Positions 1-7,478 are shown, counted from the first letter of the stretch. The stretch is 7,576 nucleotides of DNA from an uncultured Clostridiaceae bacterium (GCA_949841235.1 CATKZA010000075.1:1-7576); one strand, 5' to 3'. Notes: generated by a model not told the origin, from the letters alone. Translations and numbers: made by a program.

Positions 1-224
1 TATATGTGCAGATACGGATATGGGATGAAGGACATGGATTTGTAAAGGAGGAACTGCCGCATTTGTTTGAACGTTTTTACCGAGGAAAAAATGATGATAC
101 AAATGGAATCGGAATAGGACTCTCCCTGTCGAGAGCCATCATCGAAATGCAGAATGGCGTTATCCGTGCGTTCAATCTGTATGAGGGTGGTGCTTGTTTT
201 GAAATTCGTTTTTATACTTTATGA
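1..224 (+). CDS. Sensor histidine kinase, C-terminal fragment (5' end outside window)
   Basis: This is the end of the ATP-binding domain (HATPase_c) of a two-component sensor kinase. The frame is open to the left edge and ends at TGA 222-224. Counting from the GTG at base 6, the ATP-lid motifs appear in the right order: a G1 box DEGHG at residues 7-11, an F box LFERFYRG at 20-27, and a G2 box GIGIGLSLSR at 34-43. The N box, the phospho-acceptor histidine domain and any membrane segments lie upstream, out of view. The kinase would autophosphorylate and pass phosphate to an OmpR-type regulator, probably encoded just upstream. Its position directly before an ABC ATPase and an FtsX-type permease is typical of Bce/VanS-like antimicrobial-peptide sensing modules. 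The family call is firm. The signal sensed is inferred from context only. The GTG at base 6 is internal to the domain and is not a start. Confidence 0.93.
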   Translation, partial: YVQIRIWDEGHGFVKEELPHLFERFYRGKNDDTNGIGIGLSLSRAIIEMQNGVIRAFNLYEGGACFEIRFYTL

Positions 225-229
225 CTGCC

Positions 230-253
230 AAATGGCATATTGGGATGCCCTTT
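230..253 (+). terminator. Weak hairpin after the kinase gene
   Basis: GGCAT (234-238) pairs with ATGCC (245-249) around a six-base loop. The flanking AAA (230-232) and TTT (251-253) can extend the stem across one mismatch. It lies six bases after the kinase stop and before the promoter of the ATPase gene. It could partly end transcription of the regulator-kinase operon. The following run of T is only three bases, so an intrinsic terminator is weakly supported. Confidence 0.3.
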
Positions 254-260
254 GAGTACA

Positions 261-292
261 GTCACTAAGATGTCACTTTATTTTGCTATGAT
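261..292 (+). promoter_or_regulatory. Promoter of the ABC transporter genes with response-regulator-like direct repeat
   Basis: An extended -10 element, TGCTATGAT, lies at 284-292 with TATGAT at 287-292. The -35 position (264-269, ACTAAG) is poor, as expected of an activator-dependent promoter. Two copies of GTCACT, at 261-266 and 272-277, are exactly 11 bases apart and overlap the -35 region. OmpR-family regulators bind tandem half-sites about one helical turn apart in this position, so this is the likely target of the regulator paired with the upstream kinase. Transcription would start near base 299, leaving a leader of about 38 bases before the ATPase start. The motif and spacing are seen directly. 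The identity of the binding protein is inferred. Confidence 0.55.
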
Positions 293-336
293 AGAACGAA
301 CAAGGCAAGCCAGCCAAAATATCATAGGAGGTCATT

Positions 337-1059
337 ATGGAAATACTGAAATGTAGTGGGATTAAAAAGGTATTTGGAAAAGGCGACAATAAAGTTACAG
401 CTCTGGACGGAATTGACCTTTCCATTGAAAAAGGGGAGTTTGTGGCTATTGTTGGTGCATCGGGTTCTGGGAAATCAACTCTGCTACATATTTTGGGAAG
501 TGTTGATAAGCCGACAGACGGGACGGTAATGATAGACGGCGTTGACATTGGTGGACTAAATGCCACAGATGCCGCAATTTTCAGAAGAAGAAAAGTCGGT
601 CTGGTTTATCAGTTCTATAACCTGATTCCAACCCTGACAGTGGAAAAGAATATTCTTATGCCTATGCTGCTTGATAAAAGAAAACCAGATAAGGAGTATT
701 TTGAAACAATTATCAATACATTAGGCATAAAGGATAAAATGGGAGCGTTACCTAGCCAGTTATCTGGCGGACAGCAGCAACGAGTAGCGATTGCAAGGTC
801 ATTGATTTACCGTCCTGCAATCCTGCTTGCCGACGAGCCAACGGGAAACCTTGACCAGAAAAATTCTAAAGAAATTATTGACTTTTTAAAACTGTCTAAC
901 CGTAATTTGAAACAGACAATTCTGCTTATTACCCATGATGAAAAGATTGCTTTAGAGGCAGACCGCATTGTGACAGTCGAGGATGGCAGCATTATCAGCG
1001 ACCATTTCCTTGGCTCTGCAGAATGGCATAGAGGTATCCTTGTGGAGAAACGGAGGTGA
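337..1059 (+). CDS. ABC transporter ATP-binding protein (BceA/LolD/MacB-type)
   Basis: This 240-residue cytoplasmic ATPase would power the permease encoded next to it. All nucleotide-binding motifs are intact: Walker A GASGSGKST at 40-48, Q-loop Gln92 in VYQFYN, signature LSGGQQQR at 142-149, Walker B ILLADEPTG at 162-170, and the switch His200 in LLITHDE. The length and the motif style (LADEPTGNLD) are those of the MacB/LolD/BceA group, which pairs with FtsX-type permeases in lipoprotein release or antimicrobial-peptide resistance. AGGAGG at 326-331 sits five bases before the ATG and fixes the start. The permease gene begins five bases after the stop, so the two are co-transcribed and probably form the working complex. 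Its place after a sensor kinase suggests inducible resistance to an envelope-active compound. The substrate cannot be read from the sequence. Confidence 0.96.
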   Translation: MEILKCSGIKKVFGKGDNKVTALDGIDLSIEKGEFVAIVGASGSGKSTLLHILGSVDKPTDGTVMIDGVDIGGLNATDAAIFRRRKVGLVYQFYNLIPTLTVEKNILMPMLLDKRKPDKEYFETIINTLGIKDKMGALPSQLSGGQQQRVAIARSLIYRPAILLADEPTGNLDQKNSKEIIDFLKLSNRNLKQTILLITHDEKIALEADRIVTVEDGSIISDHFLGSAEWHRGILVEKRR

Positions 1060-1064
1060 GCGGG

Positions 1065-3260
1065 ATGTGGAGAGATTATTCCAAGAGTTATATCAAAAAC
1101 AACCGTGCTTCCAGTATATCCGTGATGGCGGCTGCTTTGATTGCCACTATGTTTTTATCACTGTTATGCTGCATTGCTTACAATTTTTGGACGTATGAAA
1201 TTGAAAGCATTGTTTTAGACGAAGGTGACTGGCAGGGGCGTATCGTTGGAGAGATAAATGAAAACGATTTAGCTACCGTACAAAATTTTGCAAATGTAAA
1301 AGAAGCGGTTATCAATACGGAATTATCGGAAGAAAAAAATACCGTGCTTGATATTTATTTTCAAAATCCCAGAACGATTTATCGGGATATGCCTTTCATT
1401 TCAGAACAGCTTGGGCTTGGCAGCGATGCCGTGGAATATCATTCGCTTCTGCTGTCCAGATATTTCATACATGACCCGCAGGATGCAGAGCCGCCGTTAT
1501 TACTGGCATTGTATTTAGCCATATTGATAATTGTTGCAATATCGTTAATTTTAATCATCCGCAATTCCTTTGAATTGTCCATGAATGCCAGAATCCATCA
1601 ATTTGGTATTTTTTCGAGCACTGGGGCTACCCCAAAACAGATTCGGATATGTTTGCTGCAAGAAGCATTCGCACTTAGCATATTGCCAATGATATTGGGA
1701 TGTTTCGTAGGAATAGCCTTTAGTTATGGTTTTATAGAACTGATTAATATTTTTGCGAAAGATGTATCTGAACGCCATGTGGCTGTATTTCAGTATCATC
1801 CATTTTTATTTGCGGTTACTATTTTTTCTTCTGTCCTAACCGTATTCTTTTCTGCATGGATACCTGCAAGAAAATTAAGCAGGGTAACGCCGCTTGAAGC
1901 TATCCGCAGTACTGGCGGTTTACAATTAAAGAAAAGAAGGCACTCCCGCATTTTAACTCTGCTGTTTGGCATGGAGGGGGATCTTGCAGGGAACGCATTA
2001 AAAGCACAGAAAAAATCTCTGAAAATATCCACAGTATCTTTACTGCTGTCCTTTCTTGGATTTTCTATTATGCTTTGCTTTACCACGCTTTCGGGTATCA
2101 GCACGAGATATACTTATTTTGAAAGGTATCAGGATGCGTGGGATATTATGGTAACTGTAAAAGATACAGATATATCAGATTTTGACATGACAGATAAAGT
2201 GAAGGCTGTTTCTGGAGCAGGAGATGTTGCGATATACCAGAAAGCGGATGCGGTGGGGATTCTGCCAGAAGATTGGCAAAGTGAAGAATTGACCATGCTT
2301 GGAGGATTTGGTTCTGTTGCAGGGAAGCCAAATGAGGAGGGTCAGTTTCATGTGGAAATCCCGATTATTGTATTGGATGATACAAGTTTTTTAGAATATT
2401 GCTCCCAGATTGGCATTATCCCAAGCCTTGACGGAACGGTTGTATTCAATCAGATATGGGATAGCGTAAACAGTAATTTCCGTTACAAGCAGTATATTCC
2501 GTTTGTAAAAGAAGATAGGACGACTTCTATAATTCATAATGCCAGCACCGATAACCAAGCCGTAGAAATCCCGATTCTGTCCTATACGCAGACAGCCCCG
2601 ATTTTGAGGGAAGAATATGAAAACTATGGTCTGGTACATTTTATTCCAGAAGCTTTATGGAAAGAAGTATCGGGAGTGATAGGCGGTTTGGAATCTGACA
2701 GCTATATTCGGATTTTTTCTGATGGAAACGCCGACCTTACTGATTTGAGCAATTTGGAGAAAAAAGTTGTCCAGCAAATCGGGAACAATTATAAAATCGA
2801 AAGCGAAAACCGAGTTCAGGAAAAAATCTCTAATGATAGCATGATGAATGGTATGATGATAATTTTCGGGGCGTTCTGTGTGTTGCTTGCCATTATTGGA
2901 ATTGCAAATGTATTTTCTAATACGTTAGGTTTCCTGCGGCAGAGGAAACGGGAATTTGCCGGGTATATGTCAATAGGATTAACGCCACAGGAGATGCGGA
3001 AAATGTTTTGCATTGAAGCGTTTGTCATTGCGGGGAAGCCGCTTTTGATAACGCTGCCGCTTACGGTATTGTTTGTGCAGTTTGCGGTAACAGCAAGCTA
3101 TTTGGAGCCTATGGTATTTTGGGCAGAAGCTCCTGTCCTGCCGATTTTCGTATTTGCAGCGACAATCATATTTTTTGTTGCACTTGCTTATTATATTGGT
3201 GGAAAACGTCTGCTGCGGTGTGATTTGACCGAAATATTACGGAATGATGCAATGGTATAA
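1065..3260 (+). CDS. FtsX-type ABC transporter permease with two extracellular domains
   Basis: This is a 731-residue membrane protein, the partner of the preceding ATPase. By eye there are about eight membrane segments, near residues 17-40, 144-165, 200-227, 246-266, 322-343, 596-621, 650-675 and 689-711. That gives two FtsX-like units of four segments each. Each has an outside domain after its first segment: about 100 residues in the first and about 250 in the second. A matching cytoplasmic-loop motif occurs in both halves (GIFSSTGATPKQIR from 181 and GYMSIGLTPQEMR from 633), consistent with internal duplication. The best start is ATG 1065, because GGAGG at 1052-1056 lies eight bases upstream. 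A GTG at 1056 in the same frame overlaps that ribosome site and is unlikely to be used. Such permeases do mechanotransmission rather than classical channel transport, acting on peptide antibiotics, lipids or lipoproteins. The substrate here is unknown. The gene is AT-rich compared with the right half of the window. Confidence 0.92.
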   Translation: MWRDYSKSYIKNNRASSISVMAAALIATMFLSLLCCIAYNFWTYEIESIVLDEGDWQGRIVGEINENDLATVQNFANVKEAVINTELSEEKNTVLDIYFQNPRTIYRDMPFISEQLGLGSDAVEYHSLLLSRYFIHDPQDAEPPLLLALYLAILIIVAISLILIIRNSFELSMNARIHQFGIFSSTGATPKQIRICLLQEAFALSILPMILGCFVGIAFSYGFIELINIFAKDVSERHVAVFQYHPFLFAVTIFSSVLTVFFSAWIPARKLSRVTPLEAIRSTGGLQLKKRRHSRILTLLFGMEGDLAGNALKAQKKSLKISTVSLLLSFLGFSIMLCFTTLSGISTRYTYFERYQDAWDIMVTVKDTDISDFDMTDKVKAVSGAGDVAIYQKADAVGILPEDWQSEELTMLGGFGSVAGKPNEEGQFHVEIPIIVLDDTSFLEYCSQIGIIPSLDGTVVFNQIWDSVNSNFRYKQYIPFVKEDRTTSIIHNASTDNQAVEIPILSYTQTAPILREEYENYGLVHFIPEALWKEVSGVIGGLESDSYIRIFSDGNADLTDLSNLEKKVVQQIGNNYKIESENRVQEKISNDSMMNGMMIIFGAFCVLLAIIGIANVFSNTLGFLRQRKREFAGYMSIGLTPQEMRKMFCIEAFVIAGKPLLITLPLTVLFVQFAVTASYLEPMVFWAEAPVLPIFVFAATIIFFVALAYYIGGKRLLRCDLTEILRNDAMV

Positions 3261-3268
3261 TCAATTAG

Positions 3269-3296
3269 GCCGGGGGCGAAACCTTTTGCCCCCGGC
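3269..3296. terminator. GC-rich hairpin between convergent genes
   Basis: GCCGGGGGC (3269-3277) pairs perfectly with GCCCCCGGC (3288-3296). A G-T and two A-T pairs extend the stem inward to a four-base loop (3281-3284). It starts eight bases after the permease stop and ends about 20 bases before the stop of the convergent yicI gene, so it probably serves both as a two-way terminator. Neither side has a good run of T after the stem, so it may work with Rho or simply protect the 3' ends. Confidence 0.7.
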
Positions 3297-3315
3297 TAAA
3301 TAACTGCTAATCATA

Positions 3316-5676
3316 TTACAGTTCAATCTCCACGCTGGTAGTGCCTGCTGCTGCCTCCACCGTCTTTCCTTCTGCCGTCACCTTAAAGGTCTTATCCGTC
3401 TGGCCATAAGACACGGTAATCTTATTGCCGCTTCTGGCAGCCTTGATCTCCGTAATCTTATTGGACTCGCTGTCATAAATCACTGCCTCTGCCGTCTGGC
3501 CATCCTCCAGGCCATAGACTACAGCCTCCGCATCCTGGAGATAGTCATAGACTACCGTCATCTCGCCCTCCGCATCGAAATTGCCGAAGGTCACGATGCT
3601 ATTTGGACGGGCAAGGATTGGCGTCTGGAAGTAATCGCACTTTCTGGTGTAATACTTCCCGCCCTGATAGGTCTCGCCGCTCTGAATATCTGTCCAGGTA
3701 CCGCAATCCGGCACATAGAACTCAGCCACGCCCTCCTCGTTCATCACGGGAACGATGCACAGATTATCTCCCAGCATGTACTGCTGATCCAGATACTTGC
3801 ATGCCGTATCCTCCGTGAATGCCACGATCATGGAACGCATCATCGGCACGCCCACCTGATGGGTCTTATTCGCCTGAGCCCACAGATAAGGCATCATTCT
3901 GCCCTTCAGCACGGTATAATGGCGAAGCACGTCGCAAGCCTCCGTATCCCCATCCTCGTCATAAACCCAAGGCACCCGATAAGAGGTAGAGCCATGGAGA
4001 CGGCTGTGGGTAGACATCAGGCCAAATGCGCACCATCTCTTGTACACATCTGCCGGAGCCGTCGCCTCAAATCCGCCCATATCATGGGAGAAGAATCCAA
4101 AACCGGAAGAGCAGAGGGATAATCCGCCCCGCAGCGTCTCAGCCATGGCAGAATACTCTGCATAGCAGTCTCCGCCCCAGTGTACCGGGAACTTCTGCCC
4201 GCCCACGGTAGCACTTCTGGCAAAGAGGCATGCCTTGTCCTTTCCGTAATACTCTTCCAGAGCCTCGAATACGCATTTATTATACAGATAGGTGTAGTAA
4301 TTGTGCATCTTGATAGGATCCATGCCATTGTAATACTTCACCTTGGTAGGAATTCTCTCGCCAAAATCCGTCTTGATATTGTTCACGCCCATATCAAAGA
4401 GGTTCTTCAAAAGCCCCTTGTACCAGTCGCATGCCTCTGGATTTGTGAAATCCACAATCGCCATGCCGGGCTGCCACATATCGCACTGGAATACGCTGCC
4501 GTCCAGATTCTTGATGAAGTATCCCTTCTCCTTTCCCTCGTCGAACAGCTTTGACTGCTGCCCGATATAGGAATTAATCCAAACGCAGATTTCCAATCCC
4601 TTGTCATGCAGCCTCTTCAGCATCCCCTCCGGGTCCGGGAACATATCCTTGTCCCACTCAAAGTTGCACCACTCATACTCCTTCATCCAGAAGCAGTCAA
4701 AATGGAATACCTGCAGCGGAATCTTTCTCTCCGCCATGCCGTCGATGAAGCTATTCACCGTCTCCTCGTCGTAACTGGTGGTGAAGGAAGTGGACAGCCA
4801 CAATCCGAAGGTGTAAGCCGGAGGCAATGCGGGCTTTCCTGTCAGGGTGGTATAATTCTCCAGAACATGCTCCAGATTCTCCCCGCCAATCACGAAATAT
4901 TCCAATTCCTCCCCAGGCACGGTAAATGTCACCTTGGAAACCGTGTCAGAATTCACCTCAAAGGAAACCTTATCGGAACTGTTCACCAAGATGCCGTATC
5001 CCTTGGAGGAAATATAGAATGGCACCGTCTTATAGCTCTGGTCAGAGCAGGTACCGCCATCGCAGTTCCAAGTCTCCACTGTCTGACCATTCTTTACGAA
5101 GGGAGTAAACTTCTCTCCAAATCCATAGATGCACTCCCCGATATCCGTCTTTAACTGCTCTCTGATGTAAGTGGTGTGGGGATCCTGAGGATAATTGAAG
5201 AACTGGTCATCCTCCTGCATATTCATCCGGGCATTTGCCGCAAACTGGCTCTCTGAAATGATAGAGGTGCTTCTCCATGCGCCGCCTGTCAGAAGCTTGT
5301 CCTTATAATAGAACTTTACTTCCCACTCATTAGCCTTCTTGATAACCACCTTGGTGTCACCGGAAACCATCTCGTAATAATCCCCATTCTGAGTGATAGC
5401 AGGACGATACCCGGTATCCTCATTCAGTTCAAAGCGAGGCGTGTTGTCCAAGCCCCCTCTGTAATGGTCGATGTGTACCTTAATGATATTCTCAGATGTG
5501 GAAGTATAAGTAATCTCCAGATTCGGTCCTCCCAGAGTCATTCCCCTGTTCTGCACCACGTAAGGCGTGGCAAGAACCTTGATGGAATTTTCCGTCGTCT
5601 CCACCTTGTACGCCTGTGATGCATAATTTACATCGTACCCCCGCTTGCTAAGCCAAAATCCATCTGCTACTTTCAT
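3316..5676 (-). CDS. yicI: Alpha-xylosidase, glycoside hydrolase family 31 (YicI type)
   Basis: This 786-residue enzyme should release alpha-linked xylose from the non-reducing end of xyloglucan fragments such as isoprimeverose. It has no signal peptide, so it acts in the cytoplasm on imported sugars. The order fits GH31: an N-terminal beta-sandwich (to about 280), a catalytic barrel (about 285-600) and C-terminal beta domains. The nucleophile is Asp437 in KTDFGERIPT and the acid/base is Asp503 in HWGGDCYAEY, 66 residues apart as in E. coli YicI (Asp416, Asp482). With a constant offset of 21, the other known YicI pocket residues are also present: Phe298, Asp327, Cys328, Phe329, Trp401, Lys435, Arg487 and His561. 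The start ATG (5674-5676) has AAAGGAG (5684-5690, minus strand) seven bases upstream. E. coli YicI is 772 residues, so this one is full length. No sugar transporter adjoins it within the window. Alpha-glucosidase side activity is possible. Confidence 0.95.
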   Translation of the reverse strand: MKVADGFWLSKRGYDVNYASQAYKVETTENSIKVLATPYVVQNRGMTLGGPNLEITYTSTSENIIKVHIDHYRGGLDNTPRFELNEDTGYRPAITQNGDYYEMVSGDTKVVIKKANEWEVKFYYKDKLLTGGAWRSTSIISESQFAANARMNMQEDDQFFNYPQDPHTTYIREQLKTDIGECIYGFGEKFTPFVKNGQTVETWNCDGGTCSDQSYKTVPFYISSKGYGILVNSSDKVSFEVNSDTVSKVTFTVPGEELEYFVIGGENLEHVLENYTTLTGKPALPPAYTFGLWLSTSFTTSYDEETVNSFIDGMAERKIPLQVFHFDCFWMKEYEWCNFEWDKDMFPDPEGMLKRLHDKGLEICVWINSYIGQQSKLFDEGKEKGYFIKNLDGSVFQCDMWQPGMAIVDFTNPEACDWYKGLLKNLFDMGVNNIKTDFGERIPTKVKYYNGMDPIKMHNYYTYLYNKCVFEALEEYYGKDKACLFARSATVGGQKFPVHWGGDCYAEYSAMAETLRGGLSLCSSGFGFFSHDMGGFEATAPADVYKRWCAFGLMSTHSRLHGSTSYRVPWVYDEDGDTEACDVLRHYTVLKGRMMPYLWAQANKTHQVGVPMMRSMIVAFTEDTACKYLDQQYMLGDNLCIVPVMNEEGVAEFYVPDCGTWTDIQSGETYQGGKYYTRKCDYFQTPILARPNSIVTFGNFDAEGEMTVVYDYLQDAEAVVYGLEDGQTAEAVIYDSESNKITEIKAARSGNKITVSYGQTDKTFKVTAEGKTVEAAAGTTSVEIEL

Positions 5677-5769
5677 AGTAACTCTCCTTTCATCTTCTCT
5701 ATGGTTTCAAAGTCCTCCACCCCATACATCATCCATGTAACCTTATGAGAACTTTGCAACTCTATTAAT

Positions 5770-5798
5770 AGTATAATGGCAAAAACCTCCCACGTCTA
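5770..5798 (-). promoter_or_regulatory. Probable promoter of yicI, with a palindrome at the start point
   Basis: On the minus strand, TAGACG (5793-5798, 4 of 6 to the -35 consensus) and TATACT (5770-5775, 5 of 6 to -10) are 17 bases apart. Transcription would begin near 5763, giving a leader of about 87 bases. A perfect ten-base palindrome, CTATTAATAG (5762-5771), covers the end of the -10 and the likely start point and could be an operator. No CcpA (cre) site was recognised. The gap to cysS is 166 bases, so yicI is probably transcribed on its own. Confidence 0.42.
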
Positions 5799-5842
5799 TA
5801 ACTATCGGCACAAAAAATAACACTATATTGATATATATGCTA

Positions 5843-7255
5843 CTATTCACCCACCACGCTCCACACGGTTCCCTCTCTGGTATCCTTGATCTCAATTCCC
5901 TTCGCCTTCAATTCCTCCCGTATGGCATCTGCGGCGGCAAAGTCCTTCGCCTTCTTGGCTGCCTTCCGCTGGGCGATCTTCGCCTCCACGAAGGCTTTCA
6001 GCTCCCCGTCCACTTCCTCCGCCTCCTCTTCCCGCAAGAGATCAAGGGAAAGCACCTGGTCAAACTTCTCAATCAGAGCCCTCTTCGATCCATCATTCAA
6101 GTCTGACTTCAGCACATCATAAACTACTGTCAGCGCCTGAGAAGTATTGATGTCATTTCCCAAAGCCTCCGCAAAGGCATCCTCAAAGGCCCGCATCCCC
6201 TCCTTCTGGGGCTGTCCTTCCCCGGACAATCCGGCAATCTTCTTCGTCAATTTCTCATAGGCCACCTTCACATTGTCCAATGCTTCATAGCTGAACATCA
6301 AGGGCTTGCGGTAGTGGGACTGTAGGCAGAACATCCTGTAAACCACGGGCTGATACCCCTTGCTCTCCAGCAGGGACACCGTGAGGAAGTCCCCCTTGGA
6401 CTTGCTCATCTTGCCGGTATTGTCATTGAGGTGAAGCACATGGAACCAATGATTGCACCATTTGTGACCCAGATATGCCTCACTCTGGGCAATCTCATTG
6501 GTATGATGGGGAAATACATTGTCAATGCCGCCGCAGTGCAGGTCCAGCCTCTCCCCCAGATGCTTGATGCTGATGGCGGAACATTCGATATGCCATCCCG
6601 GATATCCCACGCCCCAAGGGCTTTCCCACTTCAATTCCTGGTCGTCAAACTTGGACTTGGTGAACCACAGGACGAAATCAGCCTTGTTTCTCTTATTTTC
6701 ATCCTCCTCCACGTCATCTCTGGCACCAATCATCAGCTCTTCCTCATTCTGATTGGAGAGGACGTAATAATTTTCCAGCCTGGCAGTATCGAAATACACA
6801 TTCCCCCCCGCCACATAGGCATATCCCGTATCCAATAATTTCTGCACCATCTGAATAAATTCCGGAATGCAGTTCGTGGCCGGCTCCACCACGTCCGGCG
6901 TCTTGATATTCAGTTTCCGGCAGTCGTCAAAAAAGGCATCGGTGTAAAATTTGGCAATCTCCATCACCGTCTTTTTCTCCCGCCTGGCTCCCGCCAGCAT
7001 CTTATCCTCCCCGGTATCCGCATCGCTGGACAGATGCCCCACATCCGTAATATTCATCACCCTTTTCACGTCATAGCCCGCAAAGCGCAGAGTCTTCTCC
7101 AGCACATCCTCCATAATATAGCTTCGCAAGTTGCCAATATGGGCAAAATGATATACCGTGGGGCCACAAGTGTACATGCTCACCTTCCCCTCCTCATTCG
7201 TCCTGAAAGGCTCCACCTTCTTCGTCAAGGTATTATATAAATTCACTGAATACAT
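5843..7255 (-). CDS. cysS: Cysteine--tRNA ligase
   Basis: This 470-residue class I synthetase charges tRNA-Cys with cysteine in the cytoplasm. Starting at the ATG at 7253-7255, the N-terminus MYSVNLYNTLTKK matches the family's usual beginning. The HIGH-type motif is HIGN at 39-42 and the KMSKS loop is at 282-286. The four zinc ligands that select cysteine are Cys30, Cys225, His250 and Glu254, at a constant offset from those of E. coli (28, 209, 234, 238). The C-terminal end carries the usual AADAIREELKAKGI helix and a TREGTVWSV finish. An in-frame GTG/ATG pair at 7304-7306 and 7301-7303 would add 17 residues. It is disfavoured because the added MMPEVYLRIIKKEKRKR is unlike the family and overlaps the likely promoter. 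An AGGA/AGAGG purine run precedes the chosen start. The segment NITDVGHLSSDADTGEDKM differs from the more common TDVDDKI form, so this is a divergent branch of the family. Confidence 0.95.
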   Translation of the reverse strand: MYSVNLYNTLTKKVEPFRTNEEGKVSMYTCGPTVYHFAHIGNLRSYIMEDVLEKTLRFAGYDVKRVMNITDVGHLSSDADTGEDKMLAGARREKKTVMEIAKFYTDAFFDDCRKLNIKTPDVVEPATNCIPEFIQMVQKLLDTGYAYVAGGNVYFDTARLENYYVLSNQNEEELMIGARDDVEEDENKRNKADFVLWFTKSKFDDQELKWESPWGVGYPGWHIECSAISIKHLGERLDLHCGGIDNVFPHHTNEIAQSEAYLGHKWCNHWFHVLHLNDNTGKMSKSKGDFLTVSLLESKGYQPVVYRMFCLQSHYRKPLMFSYEALDNVKVAYEKLTKKIAGLSGEGQPQKEGMRAFEDAFAEALGNDINTSQALTVVYDVLKSDLNDGSKRALIEKFDQVLSLDLLREEEAEEVDGELKAFVEAKIAQRKAAKKAKDFAAADAIREELKAKGIEIKDTREGTVWSVVGE

Positions 7256-7311
7256 CCTCTTCCTCTTTTCTTTCTTTATTATCCGCAAATATACTTCCGG
7301 CATCACACTAT

Positions 7312-7340
7312 ACTTTACCTAATTTTTTCCTCTTTCGCAA
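7312..7340 (-). promoter_or_regulatory. Possible cysS promoter
   Basis: On the minus strand TTGCGA (7335-7340) and TAAAGT (7312-7317) are 17 bases apart, each matching 4 of 6 consensus bases. Transcription would start near 7305, about 50 bases before the chosen cysS start. A TATAGT overlaps the -10 two to four bases further on but has no good -35. No T-box antiterminator sequence (AGGGTGG-type) is seen, although many Firmicute synthetase genes, some cysS among them, carry one. Confidence 0.33.
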
Positions 7341-7362
7341 GCATTGTGAGAAATATTTATAT

Positions 7363-7450
7363 TCACAGTGATTCTATGTTGCTAACCACAGCAAGTTTCC
7401 AAAAGAAAGCCAATTCCAGTCTCTATCTGGAAATCACTGCCAATAGCAGT
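7363..7450. repeat. Cluster of four short inverted repeats upstream of cysS
   Basis: Four perfect short inverted repeats lie in 88 bases: TCAC/GTGA (7363-7371, one-base loop), TTGCT/AGCAA (7379-7394, six-base loop), TTCCAG/CTGGAA (7414-7432, seven-base loop) and ACTGC/GCAGT (7436-7450, five-base loop). A competing pair, AATAG (7442-7446) with CTATT (7453-7457), would break the last one. No open frame of note covers the segment. It may be a structured RNA leader, a remnant of a small mobile element, or chance. The direction is not established. Confidence 0.4.
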
Positions 7451-7478
7451 TACTATTCACGGTCGAGTGTGAAAAACA

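Noticed and set aside
1056..1064. GTG 1056 as the start of the permease gene
   Set aside because: It overlaps its own would-be ribosome site GGAGG; the ATG at 1065 is ideally spaced from that site.
4180..4554. 124-codon plus-strand open frame with hydrophobic stretches
   Set aside because: It is antisense to the conserved GH31 catalytic barrel; the hydrophobic look comes from the complement of that sequence.
4606..5154. 182-codon plus-strand open frame
   Set aside because: It lies wholly opposite the yicI coding sequence, whose catalytic motifs are intact, and its translation has no recognisable domain or ribosome site. It is an antisense shadow.
5822..5842. Terminator just after cysS (AT-rich stem near 5822-5840 followed by a T run on the minus strand)
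   Set aside because: Only about four consecutive A-T pairs can form (ATAT/ATAT), too weak to call, although the TTATTTTTTG that follows on the minus strand is suggestive.
6431..6838. 135-codon plus-strand open frame
   Set aside because: It is antisense to the CysRS zinc-site and KMSKS region, with no independent support.
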